From contig OZ010603.1 of NCBI GenBank assembly GCA_963932145.1, forward strand, positions 82,759,255-82,823,254: a DNA stretch of 64,000 nt, given 5' to 3'. How positions within the stretch are numbered: the first letter of the stretch is position 1; each line of letters opens with the position of its first letter. The stretch is from Acanthosepion lycidas (taxonomy: Eukaryota > Mollusca > Cephalopoda > Sepiida > Sepiidae). Shown here piece by piece: positions 28,311 through 41,180 of the stretch. Position numbers and translations under genes: made by a program. The notes under the pieces are model-generated. The model ran no database searches. It was not told the origin of the DNA and was given only the letters and a program-made list of their open reading frames with translations.

Positions 28311-30690
28311 ATGCAAATAATTGAGTCTCATCAGTGGGATTTCCGTGAAAAATTTTATGGACATAAAGTGGGTGATCACTGTTTTTTTCTCTACTCTTTG
28401 CCATACATATTTATATTTCAATTCTTTAAGTTAGCATTAGGACAGGACATTAAATCATTTATAATCTGACTAAAAATATTTCATATCCAGATTCATGGAA
28501 GAAGAGTAGCATGCAAATAATTGAGTCTCATCAGTGGGATTTCCGTCAAAAATTTTATGGACATAAAGTGGGTGATCACTGTTTTTTTCTCTACGCTTTG
28601 CCATTCATATTTATATTTCCATTCATTAAGTTAGCATTAGGACAGGCCATTAAATCATTTATAATCTGACTAAAAATATTTCATATCCAGATTCATGGAA
28701 GAAGAATAGCATGCAAATAATTGAGTCTCATCAGTGGGATTTCCGTGAAAAATTTTATGGACATAAAGTGGGTGATCACTGTTTTTTTCTCTACTCTTTG
28801 CCATTCATATTTATATTTCCATTCTTTAAGTTAGCATTAGGACAGGCCATTAAATCATTTATAATCTGCCTAAAAATATTTCATATCCAGATTCATGGAA
28901 GAAGAGTAACCTGCAAATAATTGAGTCTCATCAGTGGGATTTCCATGAAAAATTTTATGGACATAAAGTGGGTGATCACTGTTTTTTTCTCTACTCTTTG
29001 CCATACATATTTATATTTCCATTCTTTAAGTTAGCATTAGGACAGGCCATTAAATCATTTATAATCTGACTAAAAATATTTCATATCCAGATTCATGGAA
29101 GAAGAGTAGCCTGCAAATAATTGAGTCTCATCAGTGGGATTTCCGTGAAAAATTTTATGGACATAAAGTGGGTGATCACTGTTTTTTTCTCTACTCTTTG
29201 CCATACATATTTATATTTCCATTCTTTAAGTTAGCATTAGGACAGGCCATTAAATCTTTATAATCTGAGTAAAAATATTTCATATACAGATTCATGGAAG
29301 AAGAGTAGCCTGCAAATAATTGAGTCTCATCAGTGGGATTTCCGTGAAAAATTTTATGGACATAAAGTGGGTGATCACTGTTTTTTTCTCTACTCTTTGC
29401 CATACATATTTATATTTCCATTCTTTAAGTTAGCATTAGGACAGGCCATTAAATCATTTATAATCTGACTAAAAATATTTCATATCCAGATTCATGGAAG
29501 AAGAGTAGCATGCAAATAATTGAGTCTCATCAGTGGGATTTCCGTGAAAAATTTTATGGACATAAAGTGGGTGATCACTGTTTTTTTCTCTACTCTTTGC
29601 CATACATATTTATATTTCAATTCTTTAAGTTAGCATTAGGACAGGACATTAAATCATTTATAATCTGACTAAAAATATTTCATATCCAGATTCATGGAAG
29701 AAGAGTAGCATGCAAATAATTGAGTCTCATCAGTGGGATTTCCGTCAAAAATTTTATGGACATAAAGTGGGTGATCACTGTTTTTTTCTCTACGCTTTGC
29801 CATTCATATTTATATTTCCATTCATTAAGTTAGCATTAGGACAGGCCATTAAATCATTTATAATCTGACTAAAAATATTTCATATCCAGATTCATGGAAG
29901 AAGAATAGCATGCAAATAATTGAGTCTCATCAGTGGGATTTCCGTGAAAAATTTTATGGACATAAAGTGGGTGATCACTGTTTTTTTCTCTACTCTTTGC
30001 CATTCATATTTATATTTCCATTCTTTAAGTTAGCATTAGGACAGGCCATTAAATCATTTATAATCTGCCTAAAAATATTTCATATCCAGATTCATGGAAG
30101 AAGAGTAACCTGCAAATAATTGAGTCTCATCAGTGGGATTTCCATGAAAAATTTTATGGACATAAAGTGGGTGATCACTGTTTTTTTCTCTACTCTTTGC
30201 CATACATATTTATATTTCCATTCTTTAAGTTAGCATTAGGACAGGCCATTAAATCATTTATAATCTGACTAAAAATATTTCATATCCAGATTCATGGAAG
30301 AAGAGTAGCCTGCAAATAATTGAGTCTCATCAGTGGGATTTCCGTGAAAAATTTTATGGACATAAAGTGGGTGATCACTGTTTTTTTCTCTACTCTTTGC
30401 CATACATATTTATATTTCCATTCTTTAAGTTAGCATTAGGACAGGCCATTAAATCTTTATAATCTGAGTAAAAATATTTCATATACAGATTCATGGAAGA
30501 AGAGTAGCCTGCAAATAATTGAGTCTCATCAGTGGGATTTCCGTGAAAAATTTTATGGACATAAAGTGGGTGATCACTGTTTTTTTCTCTACTCTTTGCC
30601 ATACATATTTATATTTCCATTCTTTAAGTTAGCATTAGGACAGGCCATTAAATCATTTATAATCTGACTAAAAATATTTCATATCCAGAT
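28311..30690 (+). repeat. Six-monomer (1.2-kb) tandem duplication in family B
   Basis: Two copies with offset 1,199 share five private changes: TATATTTCAATTC with GGACAGGACATT; CCGTCAAAAA; CATTCATTAAG; GAAGAATAGC; TTCCATGAAA; and a unit lacking one base (AAATCTTTATAATCTGAG) at about 29,256 and 30,455. Copies run about 28,311-29,490 and 29,510-30,690. Confidence 0.87.
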
Positions 30691-33600
30691 TCATGGAAGA
30701 AGAGTAGCCTGCAAATAATTGAGTCTCATCAGTGGGATTTCCTTGAAAAATTTTGTGGACATAAAGTGGGTGATCATTGTCTATTTCTCTACGCTTTGCC
30801 ATTCATAGTTATATTTCCATTCTTTAAGTTAGCATTAGGACAGGCCATTAAATCATTTATAATCTGACTAAAAATATTTCATATCCAGATTCATGGAAGA
30901 AGAGTAGCATGCAAATAATTGAGTCTCATCAGTGGGATTTCCGTGAAAAATTTTATGGACATAAAGTGGGTGATCATTGTCTATTTCTCTACGCTTTGCC
31001 ATTCATATTTATATTTCCATTCTTTAGGTTAGCATTAGGACTGGCCATTAAATCATTTATAATCTGACTAAAAATATTTCATATCCAGATTCATGGAAGA
31101 AGAGTAGCATGCAAATAATTGAGTCTCATCAGTGGGATTTCCGTGAAAAATTTTATGGACATAAAGTGGGTGATCATTGTCTATTTCTCTACGCTTTGCC
31201 ATTCATATTTATATTTCCATTCTTTAAGTTAGTATTAGGACAGGCCATTAAATCATTTATAATCTGACTAAAAATATTTCATATCCAGATTCATGGAAGA
31301 AGAGTAGCATGCAAATAATTGAGTCTCATCAGTGGGATTTCCGTGAAAAATTTTATGGACATAAAGTGGGTGATCATTGTCTATTTCTCTACGCTTTGCC
31401 CTTCATATTTATATTTCCATTCTTTAAGTTAGCATTAGGACAGGCCATTAAATCATTTATAATCTGCCTAAAAATATTTCATATCCAGATTCATGGAAGA
31501 AGAGTAGCATGCAAATAATTGAGTCTCATCAGTGGGATTTCCGTGAAAAATTTTGTGGACATAAAGTGGGTGATCATTGTCTATTTCTCTACGCTTTGCC
31601 ATTCATATTTATATTTCCATTCTTTAAGTTAGCATTAGGACAGGCCATTAAATCATTTATAATCTGACTAAAAATATTTCATATCGAGATTCATGGGAGA
31701 AGAGTAGCCTGCAAATAATTGAGTCTCATCAGTGGGATTTCCGTGAAAAATTTTATGGACATAAAGTGGGTGATCACTGTTTTTTTCTCTACTCTTTGCC
31801 ATTCATATTTATATTTCCATTCTTTAAGTTAGCATTAGGACAGGCCATTAAATCATTTATAATCTGACTAAAAATATTTCATATCCAGATTCATGGAAGA
31901 AGAGTAGCATGCAAATAATTGAGTCTCATCAGTGGGATTTCCGTGAAAAATTTTATGGACATAAAGTGGGTGATCATTGTCTATTTCTCTACGCTTTGCC
32001 ATTCATATTTATATTTCCATTCTTTAAGTTAGCATTAGGACAGGCCATTAAATCATTTATAATCTGACTAAAAATATTTCATATCCAGATTCATGGAAGA
32101 AGAGTAGCATGCAAATAATTGAGTCGCATCAGTGGGATTTCCGTGAAAAATTTTATGGACATAAAGTGGGTGATCACTGTTTTTTTCTCTACTCTTTGCC
32201 ATTCATATTTATATTTCCATTCTTTAAGTTAGCATTAGGACAGGCCATTAAATCATTTATAATCTGCCTAAAAATATTTCATATCCAGATTCATGGAAGA
32301 AGAGTAACCTGCAAATAATTGAGTCTCATCAGTGGGATTTCCATGAAAAATTTTATGGACATAAAGTGGGTGATCACTGTTTTTTTCTCTACTCTTTGCC
32401 ATACATATTTATATTTCCATTCTTTAAGTTAGCCTTAGGACAGGCCATTAAATCATTTATAATCTGACTAAAAATATTTCATATCCAGATTCATGGAAGA
32501 AGAGTAGCCTGCAAATAATTGAGTCTCATCAGTGGGATTTCCGTGAAAAATTTTATGGACATAAAGTGGGTGATCACTGTTTTTTTCTCTACTCTTTGCC
32601 ATTCATATTTATATTTCCATTCTTTAAGTTAGCATTAGGACAGGCCATTAAATCATTTATAATCTGACTAAAAATATTTCATATCCAGATTCATGGAAGA
32701 AGAGTAGCATGCAAATAATTGAGTCTCATCAGTGGGATTTCCGTGAAAAATTTTATGGACATAAAGTGGGTGATCATTGTCTATTTCTCTACGCTTTGCC
32801 ATTCATATTTATATTTCCATTCTTTAAGTTAGCATTAGGACAGGCCATTAACTCATTTATAATCTGACTAAAAATATTTCATATCCAGATTCATGGAAGA
32901 AGAGTAGCATGCAAATAATTGAGTCTCATCAGTGGGATTTCCGTGAAAAATTTTGTGGACATAAAGTGGGTGATCATTGTCTATTTCTCTACGCTTTGCC
33001 ATTCATATTTATATTTCCATTCTTTAAGTTAGCATTAGGACAGGCCATTAAATCATTTATAATCTGCCTAAAAATATTTCATATCCAGATTCATGGAAGA
33101 AGAGTAACCTGCAAATAATTGAGTCTCATCAGTGGGATTTCCGTGAAAAATTTTATGGACATAAAGTGGGTGATCACTGTTTTTTTCTCTACTCTTTGCC
33201 ATTCATATTTATATTTCCATTCTTTAAGTTAGCATTAGGACAGGCCATTAAATCATTTATAATCTGACTAAAAATATTTCATATCCAGATTCATGGAAGA
33301 AGAGTAGCATGCAAATAATTGAGTCGCATCAGTGGGATTTCCGTGAAAAATTTTATGGACATAAAGTGGGTGATCACTGTTTTTTTCTCTACTCTTTGCC
33401 ATTCATATTTATATTTCCATTCTTTAAGTTAGCATTAGGACAGGCCATTAAATCATTTATAATCTGCCTAAAAATATTTCATATCCAGATTCATGGAAGA
33501 AGAGTAACCTGCAAATAATTGAGTCTCATCAGTGGGATTTCCATGAAAAATTTTATGGACATAAAGTGGGTGATCACTGTTTTTTTCTCTACTCTTTGCC

Positions 33601-34700
33601 ATACATATTTATATTTCCATTCTTTAAGTTAGCATTAGGACAGGCCATTAAATCATTTATAATCTGACTAAAAATATTTCATATCCAGATTCATGGAAGA
33701 AGAGTAGCCTGCAAATAATTGAGTCTCATCAGTGGGATTTCCGTGAAAAATTTTATGGACATAAAGTGGGTGATCACTGTTTTTTTCTCTACTCTTTGCC
33801 ATACATATTTATATTTCCATTCTTTAAGTTAGCATTAGGACAGGCCATTAAATCTTTATAATCTGAGTAAAAATATTTCATATACAGATTCATGGAAGAA
33901 GAGAAGCCTGCAAATAATTGAGTCTCATCAGTGGGATTTCCGTGAAAAATTTTATGGACATAAAGTGGGTGATCACTGTTTTTTTCTCTACTCTTTGCCA
34001 TACATATTTATATTTCCATTCTTTAAGTTAGCATTAGGACAGGCCATTAAATCATTTATAATCTGACTAAAAATATTTCATATCCAGATTCATGGAAGAA
34101 GAGTAGCCTGCAAATAATTGAGTCTCATCAGTGGGATTTCCTTGAAAAATTTTGTGGACATAAAGTGGGTGATCATTGTCTATTTCTCTACGCTTTGCCA
34201 TTCATAGTTATATTTCCATTCTTTAAGTTAGCATTAGGACAGGCCATTAAATCATTTATAATCTGACTAAAAATATTTCATATCCAGATTCATGGAAGAA
34301 GAGTAGCATGCAAATAATTGAGTCTCATCAGTGGGATTTCCGTGAAAAATTTTATGGACATAAAGTGGGTGATCATTGTCTATTTCTCTACTCTTTGCCA
34401 TTCATATTTATATTTCCATTCTTTAGGTTAGCATTAGGACTGGCCATTAAATCATTTATAATCTGACTAAAAATATTTCATATCCAGATTCATGGAAGAA
34501 GAGTAGCATGCAAATAATTGAGTCTCATCAGTGGGATTTCCGTGAAAAATTTTATGGACATAAAGTGGGTGATCATTGTCTATTTCTCTACGCTTTGCCA
34601 TTCATATTTATATTTCCATTCTTTAAGTTAGTATTAGGACAGGCCATTAAATCATTTATAATCTGACTAAAAATATTTCATATCCAGATTCATGGAAGAA
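30390..34700 (+). repeat. Seventeen-monomer (3.4-kb) duplication in family B
   Basis: The segment about 30,390-31,300 matches 33,789-34,700 with offset 3,399. Markers in the same order are the AAATCTTTATAATCTGAG short unit, TTCCTTGAAA, CATTCATAGTTATA, TTTAGGTTAGC with GGACTGGCC, and AGTATTAGG. A smaller six-monomer repeat lies between them: GAGTCGCATC units at 32,109 and 33,309 with TTCCATGAAA following each. Confidence 0.85.
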
Positions 34701-37700
34701 GAGTAGCATGCAAATAATTGAGTCTCATCAGTGGGATTTCCGTGAAAAATTTTATGGACATAAAGTGGGTGATCATTGTCTATTTCTCTACGCTTTGCCA
34801 TTCATATTTATATTTCCATTCTTTAAGTTAGCATTAGGACAGGCCATTAAATCATTTATAATCTGACTAAAAATATTTCATATCCAGATTCATGGAAGAA
34901 GAGTAGCATGCAAATAATTGAGTCTCATCAGTGGGATTTCCGTGAAAAATTTTATGGACATAAAGTGGGTGATCATTGTCTATTTCTCTACGCTTTGCCA
35001 TTCATATTTATATTTCCATTCTTTAAGTTAGCATTAGGACAGGCCATTAACTCATTTATAATCTGCCTAAAAATATTTCATATCCAGATTCATGGAAGAA
35101 GAGTAGCATGCAAATAATTGAGTCTCATCAGTGGGATTTCCGTGAAAAATTTTATGGACATAAAGTGGGTGATCATTGTCTATTTCTCTACGCTTTGCCA
35201 TTCATATTTATATTTCCATTCTTTAAGTTAGTATTAGGACAGGCCATTAACTCATTTATAATCTGCCTAAAAATATTTCATATCCAGATTCATGGAAGAA
35301 GAGTAGCATGCAAATAATTGAGTCTCATCAGTGGGATTTCCGTGAAAAATTTTGTGGACATAAAGTGGGTGATCATTGTCTATTTCTCTACGCTTTGCCA
35401 TTCATATTTATATTTCCATTCTTTAAGTTAGCATTAGGACAGGCCATTAAATCATTTATAATCTGACTAAAAATATTTCATATCCAGATTCATGGAAGAA
35501 GAGTAGCATGCAAATAATTGAGTCTCATCAGTGGGATTTCCGTGAAAAATTTTATGGACATAAAGTGGGTGATCATTGTCTATTTCTCTACGCTTTGCCA
35601 TTCATATTTATATTTCCATTCTTTAAGTTAGCATTAGGACAGGCCATTAACTCATTTATAATCTGCCTAAAAATATTTCATATCCAGATTCATGGAAGAA
35701 GAGTAGCATGCAAATAATTGAGTCTCATCAGTGGGATTTCCGTGAAAAATTTTGTGGACATAAAGTGGGTGATCATTGTCTATTTCTCTACGCTTTGCCA
35801 TTCATATTTATATTTCCATTCTTTAAGTTAGCATTAGGACAGGCCATTAAATCATTTATAATCTGCCTAAAAATATTTCATATCCAGATTCATGGAAGAA
35901 GAGTAGCATGCAAATAATTGAGTCTCATCAGTGGGATTTCCGTGAAAAATTTTGTGGACATAAAGTGGGTGATCATTGTCTATTTCTCTACGCTTTGCCA
36001 TTCATATTTATATTTCCATTCTTTAAGTTAGCATTAGGACAGGCCATTAAATCATTTATAATCTGACTAAAAATATTTCATATCCAGATTCATGGAAGAA
36101 GAGTAGCATGCAAATAATTGAGTCGCATCAGTGGGATTTCCGTGAAAAATTTTATGGACATAAAGTGGGTGATCACTGTTTTTTTTTTACTCTTTGCCAT
36201 ACATATTTATATTTCAATTCTTTAAGTTAGCATTAGGACAGGCCATTAAATCATTTATAATCTGACTAAAAATATTTCATATACAGATTTATGGAAGAAG
36301 AGTAGCCTGCAAATAATTGAGTCTCATCAGTGGGATTTCTGTGAAAAATTTTGTGGACATAAAGTGGGTGATCACTGTTTTTTTCTCTACGCTTTGCCAT
36401 TCATATTTATATTTCCATTCTTTAAGTTAGCATTAGGACAGGCCATTAAATCATTTATAATATGACTAAAAATATTTCATATCCAGATTCATGGAAGAAG
36501 AGTAGCATGCAAATAATTGAGTCTCATCAGTGGGATTTCCGTGAAAAATTTTGTGGACATAAAGTGGGTGATCATTGTCTATTTCTCTACGCTTTGCCAT
36601 TCATATTTATATTTCCATTCTTTAAGTTAGCATTAGGACAGGCCATTAAATCATTTATAATCTGACTAAAAATATTTCATATCCAGATTCATGGAAGAAG
36701 TGTAGCCTGCAAATAATTGAGTCTCATCAGTGGGATTTCCGTTAAAAATTTTATGGACATAAAGTGGGTGATCACTGTTTTTTTCTCTACTCTTTGCCAT
36801 ACATATTTATATTTCAATTCTTTAAGTTAGCATTAGGACAGGCCATTAAATCATTTATAATCTGACTAAAAATATTTCATATATAGATTTATGGAAGAAG
36901 AGTAGCCTGCAAATAATTGAGTCTCATCAGTGGGATTTCCGTGAAAAATTTTGTGGACATAAAGTGGGTGATTATTGTCTATTTCTCTACGCTTTGCCAT
37001 TCATATTTATATTTCCATTCTTTAAGTTAGCATTAGGACAGGACATTAAATCATTTATAATCTGACTAAAAATATTTCATATCCAGATTCATGGAAGAAG
37101 AGTAGCATGCAAATAATTGAGTCTCATCAGTGGGATTTCCGTGAAAAATTTTATGGACATAAAGGTGGTGATCACTGTTTTTTTCTCTACGCTTTGCCAT
37201 TCATATTTATATTTATATTCTTTAAGTTAACATCAGGACAGGCCATTAAATCATTTATAATCTGACTAAAAATATTTCATATCCAGATTCATGGAAGAAG
37301 AGTAGCATGCAAATAATTGAGTCTCATCAGTGGGATTTCCGTGAAAAATTTTGTGGACATAAAGTGGGTGATCATTGTCTATTTCTCTACGCTTTGCCAT
37401 TCATATTTATATTTCCATTCTTTAAGTTAGCATTAGGACAGGCCATTAAATCATTTATAATCTGACTAAAAATATTTCATATCCAGATTCATGGAAGAAG
37501 AGTAGCATGCAAATAATTGAGTCTCATCAGTGGGATTTCCGTGAAAAATTTTATGGACATAAAGTGGGTGATCATTGTCTATTTCTCTACGCTTTGCCAT
37601 TCATATTTATATTTCCATTCTTTAAGTTAGCATTAGGACAGGCCATTAAATCATTTATAATCTGACTAAAAATATTTCATATCCAGATTCATGGAAGAAG

Positions 37701-37959
37701 AGTAGCATGCAAATAATTGAGTCTCATCAGTGGGATTTCCGTGAAAAATTTTATGGACATAAAGTGGGTGATCATTGTCTATTTCTCTACGCTTTGCCAT
37801 TCATATTTATATTTCCATTCTTTAAGTTAGCATTAGGACAGGCCATTAAATCATTTATAATCTGACTAAAAATATTTCATATCCAGATTCATGGAAGAAG
37901 AGTAGCATGCAAATAATTGAGTCTCATCAGTGGGATTTCCGTGAAAAATTTTATGGACA

Positions 37960-40900
37960 TAAAGTGGGTGATCACTGTTTTTTTCTCTACTCTTTGCCAT
38001 ACATATTTATATTTCCATTCTTTAAGTTAGCATTAGGACAGGCCATTAAATCATTTATAATCTGACTAAAAATATTTCATATCCAGATTCATGGAAGAAG
38101 AGTAGCCTGCAAATAATTGAGTCTCATCAGTGGGATTTCCGTGAAAAATTTTATGGACATAAAGTGGGTGATCACTGTTTATTTCTCTACTCTTTGCCAT
38201 TCATATTTATATTTCCATTCTTTAAGTTAGCATTAGGACAGGCCATTAAATCATTTATAATCTGACTAAAAATATTTCATATCCAGATTCATGGAAGAAG
38301 AGTAGCATGCAAATAATTGAGTCTCATCAGTGGGATTTCCGTGAAAAATTTTATGGACATAAAGTGGGTGATCACTGTTTTTTTCTCTACTCTTTGCCAT
38401 ACATATTTATATTTCCATTCTTTAAGTTAGCATTAGGACAGGCCATTAAATCATTTATAATCTGACTAAAAATATTTCATATCCAGATTCATGGAAGAAG
38501 AGTAGCATGCAAATAATTGAGTCTCATCAGTGGGATTTCCGTGAAAAATTTTATGGACATAAAGTGGGTGATCACTGTTTATTTCTCTACTCTTTGCCAT
38601 TCATATTTATATTTCCATTCTTTAAGTTAGCATTAGGACAGGCCATTAAATCATTTATAATCTGACTAAAAATATTTCATATCCAGATTCATGGAAGAAG
38701 AGTAGCATGCAAATAATTGAGTCTCATCAGTGGGATTTCCGTGAAAAATTTTATGGACATAAAGTGGGTGATCACTGTTTTTTTCTCTACTCTTTGCCAT
38801 ACATATTTATATTTCCATTCTTTAAGTTAGCATTAGGACAGGCCATTAAATCATTTATAATCTGACTAAAAATATTTCATATCCAGATTCATGGAAGAAG
38901 AGTAGCATGCAAATAATTGAGTCTCATCAGTGGGATTTCCGTGAAAAATTTTATGGACATAAAGTGGGTGATCACTGTTTATTTCTCTACTCTTTGCCAT
39001 TCATATTTATATTTCCATTCTTTAAGTTAGCATTAGGACAGGCCATTAAATCATTTATAATCTGACTAAAAATATTTCATATCCAGATTCATGGAAGAAG
39101 AGTAGCATGCAAATAATTGAGTCTCATCAGTGGGATTTCCGTGAAAAATTTTATGGACATAAAGTGGGTGATCACTGTTTTTTTCTCTACTCTTTGCCAT
39201 ACATATTTATATTTCCATTCTTTAAGTTAGCATTAGGACAGGCCATTAAATCATTTATAATCTGACTAAAAATATTTCATATCCAGATTCATGGAAGAAG
39301 AGTAGCCTGCAAATAATTGAGTCTCATCAGTGGGATTTCCGTGAAAAATTTTATGGACATAAAGTGGGTGATCACTGTTTTTTTCTCTACTCTTTGCCAT
39401 ACATATTTATATTTCCATTCTTTAAGTTAGCATTAGGACAGGCCATTAAATCTTTATAATCTGAGTAAAAATATTTCATATACAGATTCATGGAAGAAGA
39501 GTAGCATGCAAATAATTGAGTCTCATCAGTGGGATTTCCGTGAAAAATTTTATGGACATAAAGTGGGTGATCATTGTCTATTTCTCTACGCTTTGCCATT
39601 CATATTTATATTTCCATTCTTTAAGTTAGCATTAGGACAGGCCATTAAATCATTTATAATCTGACTAAAAATATTTCATATCCAGATTCATGGAAGAAGA
39701 GTAGCATGCAAATAATTGAGTCTCATCAGTGGGATTTCCGTGAAAAATTTTATGGACATAAAGTGGGTGATCACTGTTTTTTTCTCTACTCTTTGCCATA
39801 CATATTTATATTTCCATTCTTTAAGTTAGCATTAGGACAGGCCATTAAATCATTTATAATCTGACTAAAAATATTTCATATCCAGATTCATGGAAGAAGA
39901 GTAGCATGCAAATAATTGAGTCTCATCAGTGGGATTTCCGTGAAAAATTTTATGGACATAAAGTGGGTGATCACTGTTTATTTCTCTACTCTTTGCCATT
40001 CATATTTATATTTCCATTCTTTAAGTTAGCATTAGGACAGGCCATTAAATCATTTATAATCTGACTAAAAATATTTCATATCCAGATTCATGGAAGAAGA
40101 GTAGCATGCAAATAATTGAGTCTCATCAGTGGGATTTCCGTGAAAAATTTTATGGACATAAAGTGGGTGATCACTGTTTTTTTCTCTACTCTTTGCCATA
40201 CATATTTATATTTCCATTCTTTAAGTTAGCATTAGGACAGGCCATTAAATCATTTATAATCTGACTAAAAATATTTCATATCCAGATTCATGGAAGAAGA
40301 GTAGCATGCAAATAATTGAGTCTCATCAGTGGGATTTCCGTGAAAAATTTTATGGACATAAAGTGGGTGATCACTGTTTATTTCTCTACTCTTTGCCATT
40401 CATATTTATATTTCCATTCTTTAAGTTAGCATTAGGACAGGCCATTAAATCATTTATAATCTGACTAAAAATATTTCATATCCAGATTCATGGAAGAAGA
40501 GTAGCATGCAAATAATTGAGTCTCATCAGTGGGATTTCCGTGAAAAATTTTATGGACATAAAGTGGGTGATCACTGTTTTTTTCTCTACTCTTTGCCATA
40601 CATATTTATATTTCCATTCTTTAAGTTAGCATTAGGACAGGCCATTAAATCATTTATAATCTGACTAAAAATATTTCATATCCAGATTCATGGAAGAAGA
40701 GTAGCATGCAAATAATTGAGTCTCATCAGTGGGATTTCCGTGAAAAATTTTATGGACATAAAGTGGGTGATCACTGTTTATTTCTCTACTCTTTGCCATT
40801 CATATTTATATTTCCATTCTTTAAGTTAGCATTAGGACAGGCCATTAAATCATTTATAATCTGACTAAAAATATTTCATATCCAGATTCATGGAAGAAGA

Positions 40901-41180
40901 GTAGCATGCAAATAATTGAGTCTCATCAGTGGGATTTCCGTGAAAAATTTTATGGACATAAAGTGGGTGATCACTGTTTTTTTCTCTACTCTTTGCCATA
41001 CATATTTATATTTCCATTCTTTAAGTTAGCATTAGGACAGGCCATTAAATCATTTATAATCTGACTAAAAATATTTCATATCCAGATTCATGGAAGAAGA
41101 GTAGCCTGCAAATAATTGAGTCTCATCAGTGGGATTTCCGTGAAAAATTTTATGGACATAAAGTGGGTGATCACTGTTTT
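37960..41180 (+). repeat. Dimer (400-bp) higher-order repeat in family B
   Basis: Monomers alternate strictly between two types: GATCACTGTTTATTT with CCATTCAT, and GATCACTGTTTTTTT with CCATACAT. The pairs run 38,161-39,160 and 39,760-40,960. The run is interrupted once near 39,360-39,760 by a short AAATCTTTATAATCTGAG unit and one B2 unit. That short unit recurs at about 41,250, so the run was itself duplicated with a nine-monomer offset (1,799 bp). The 400-bp dimer is the smallest regular higher-order repeat in this window. Confidence 0.85.
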
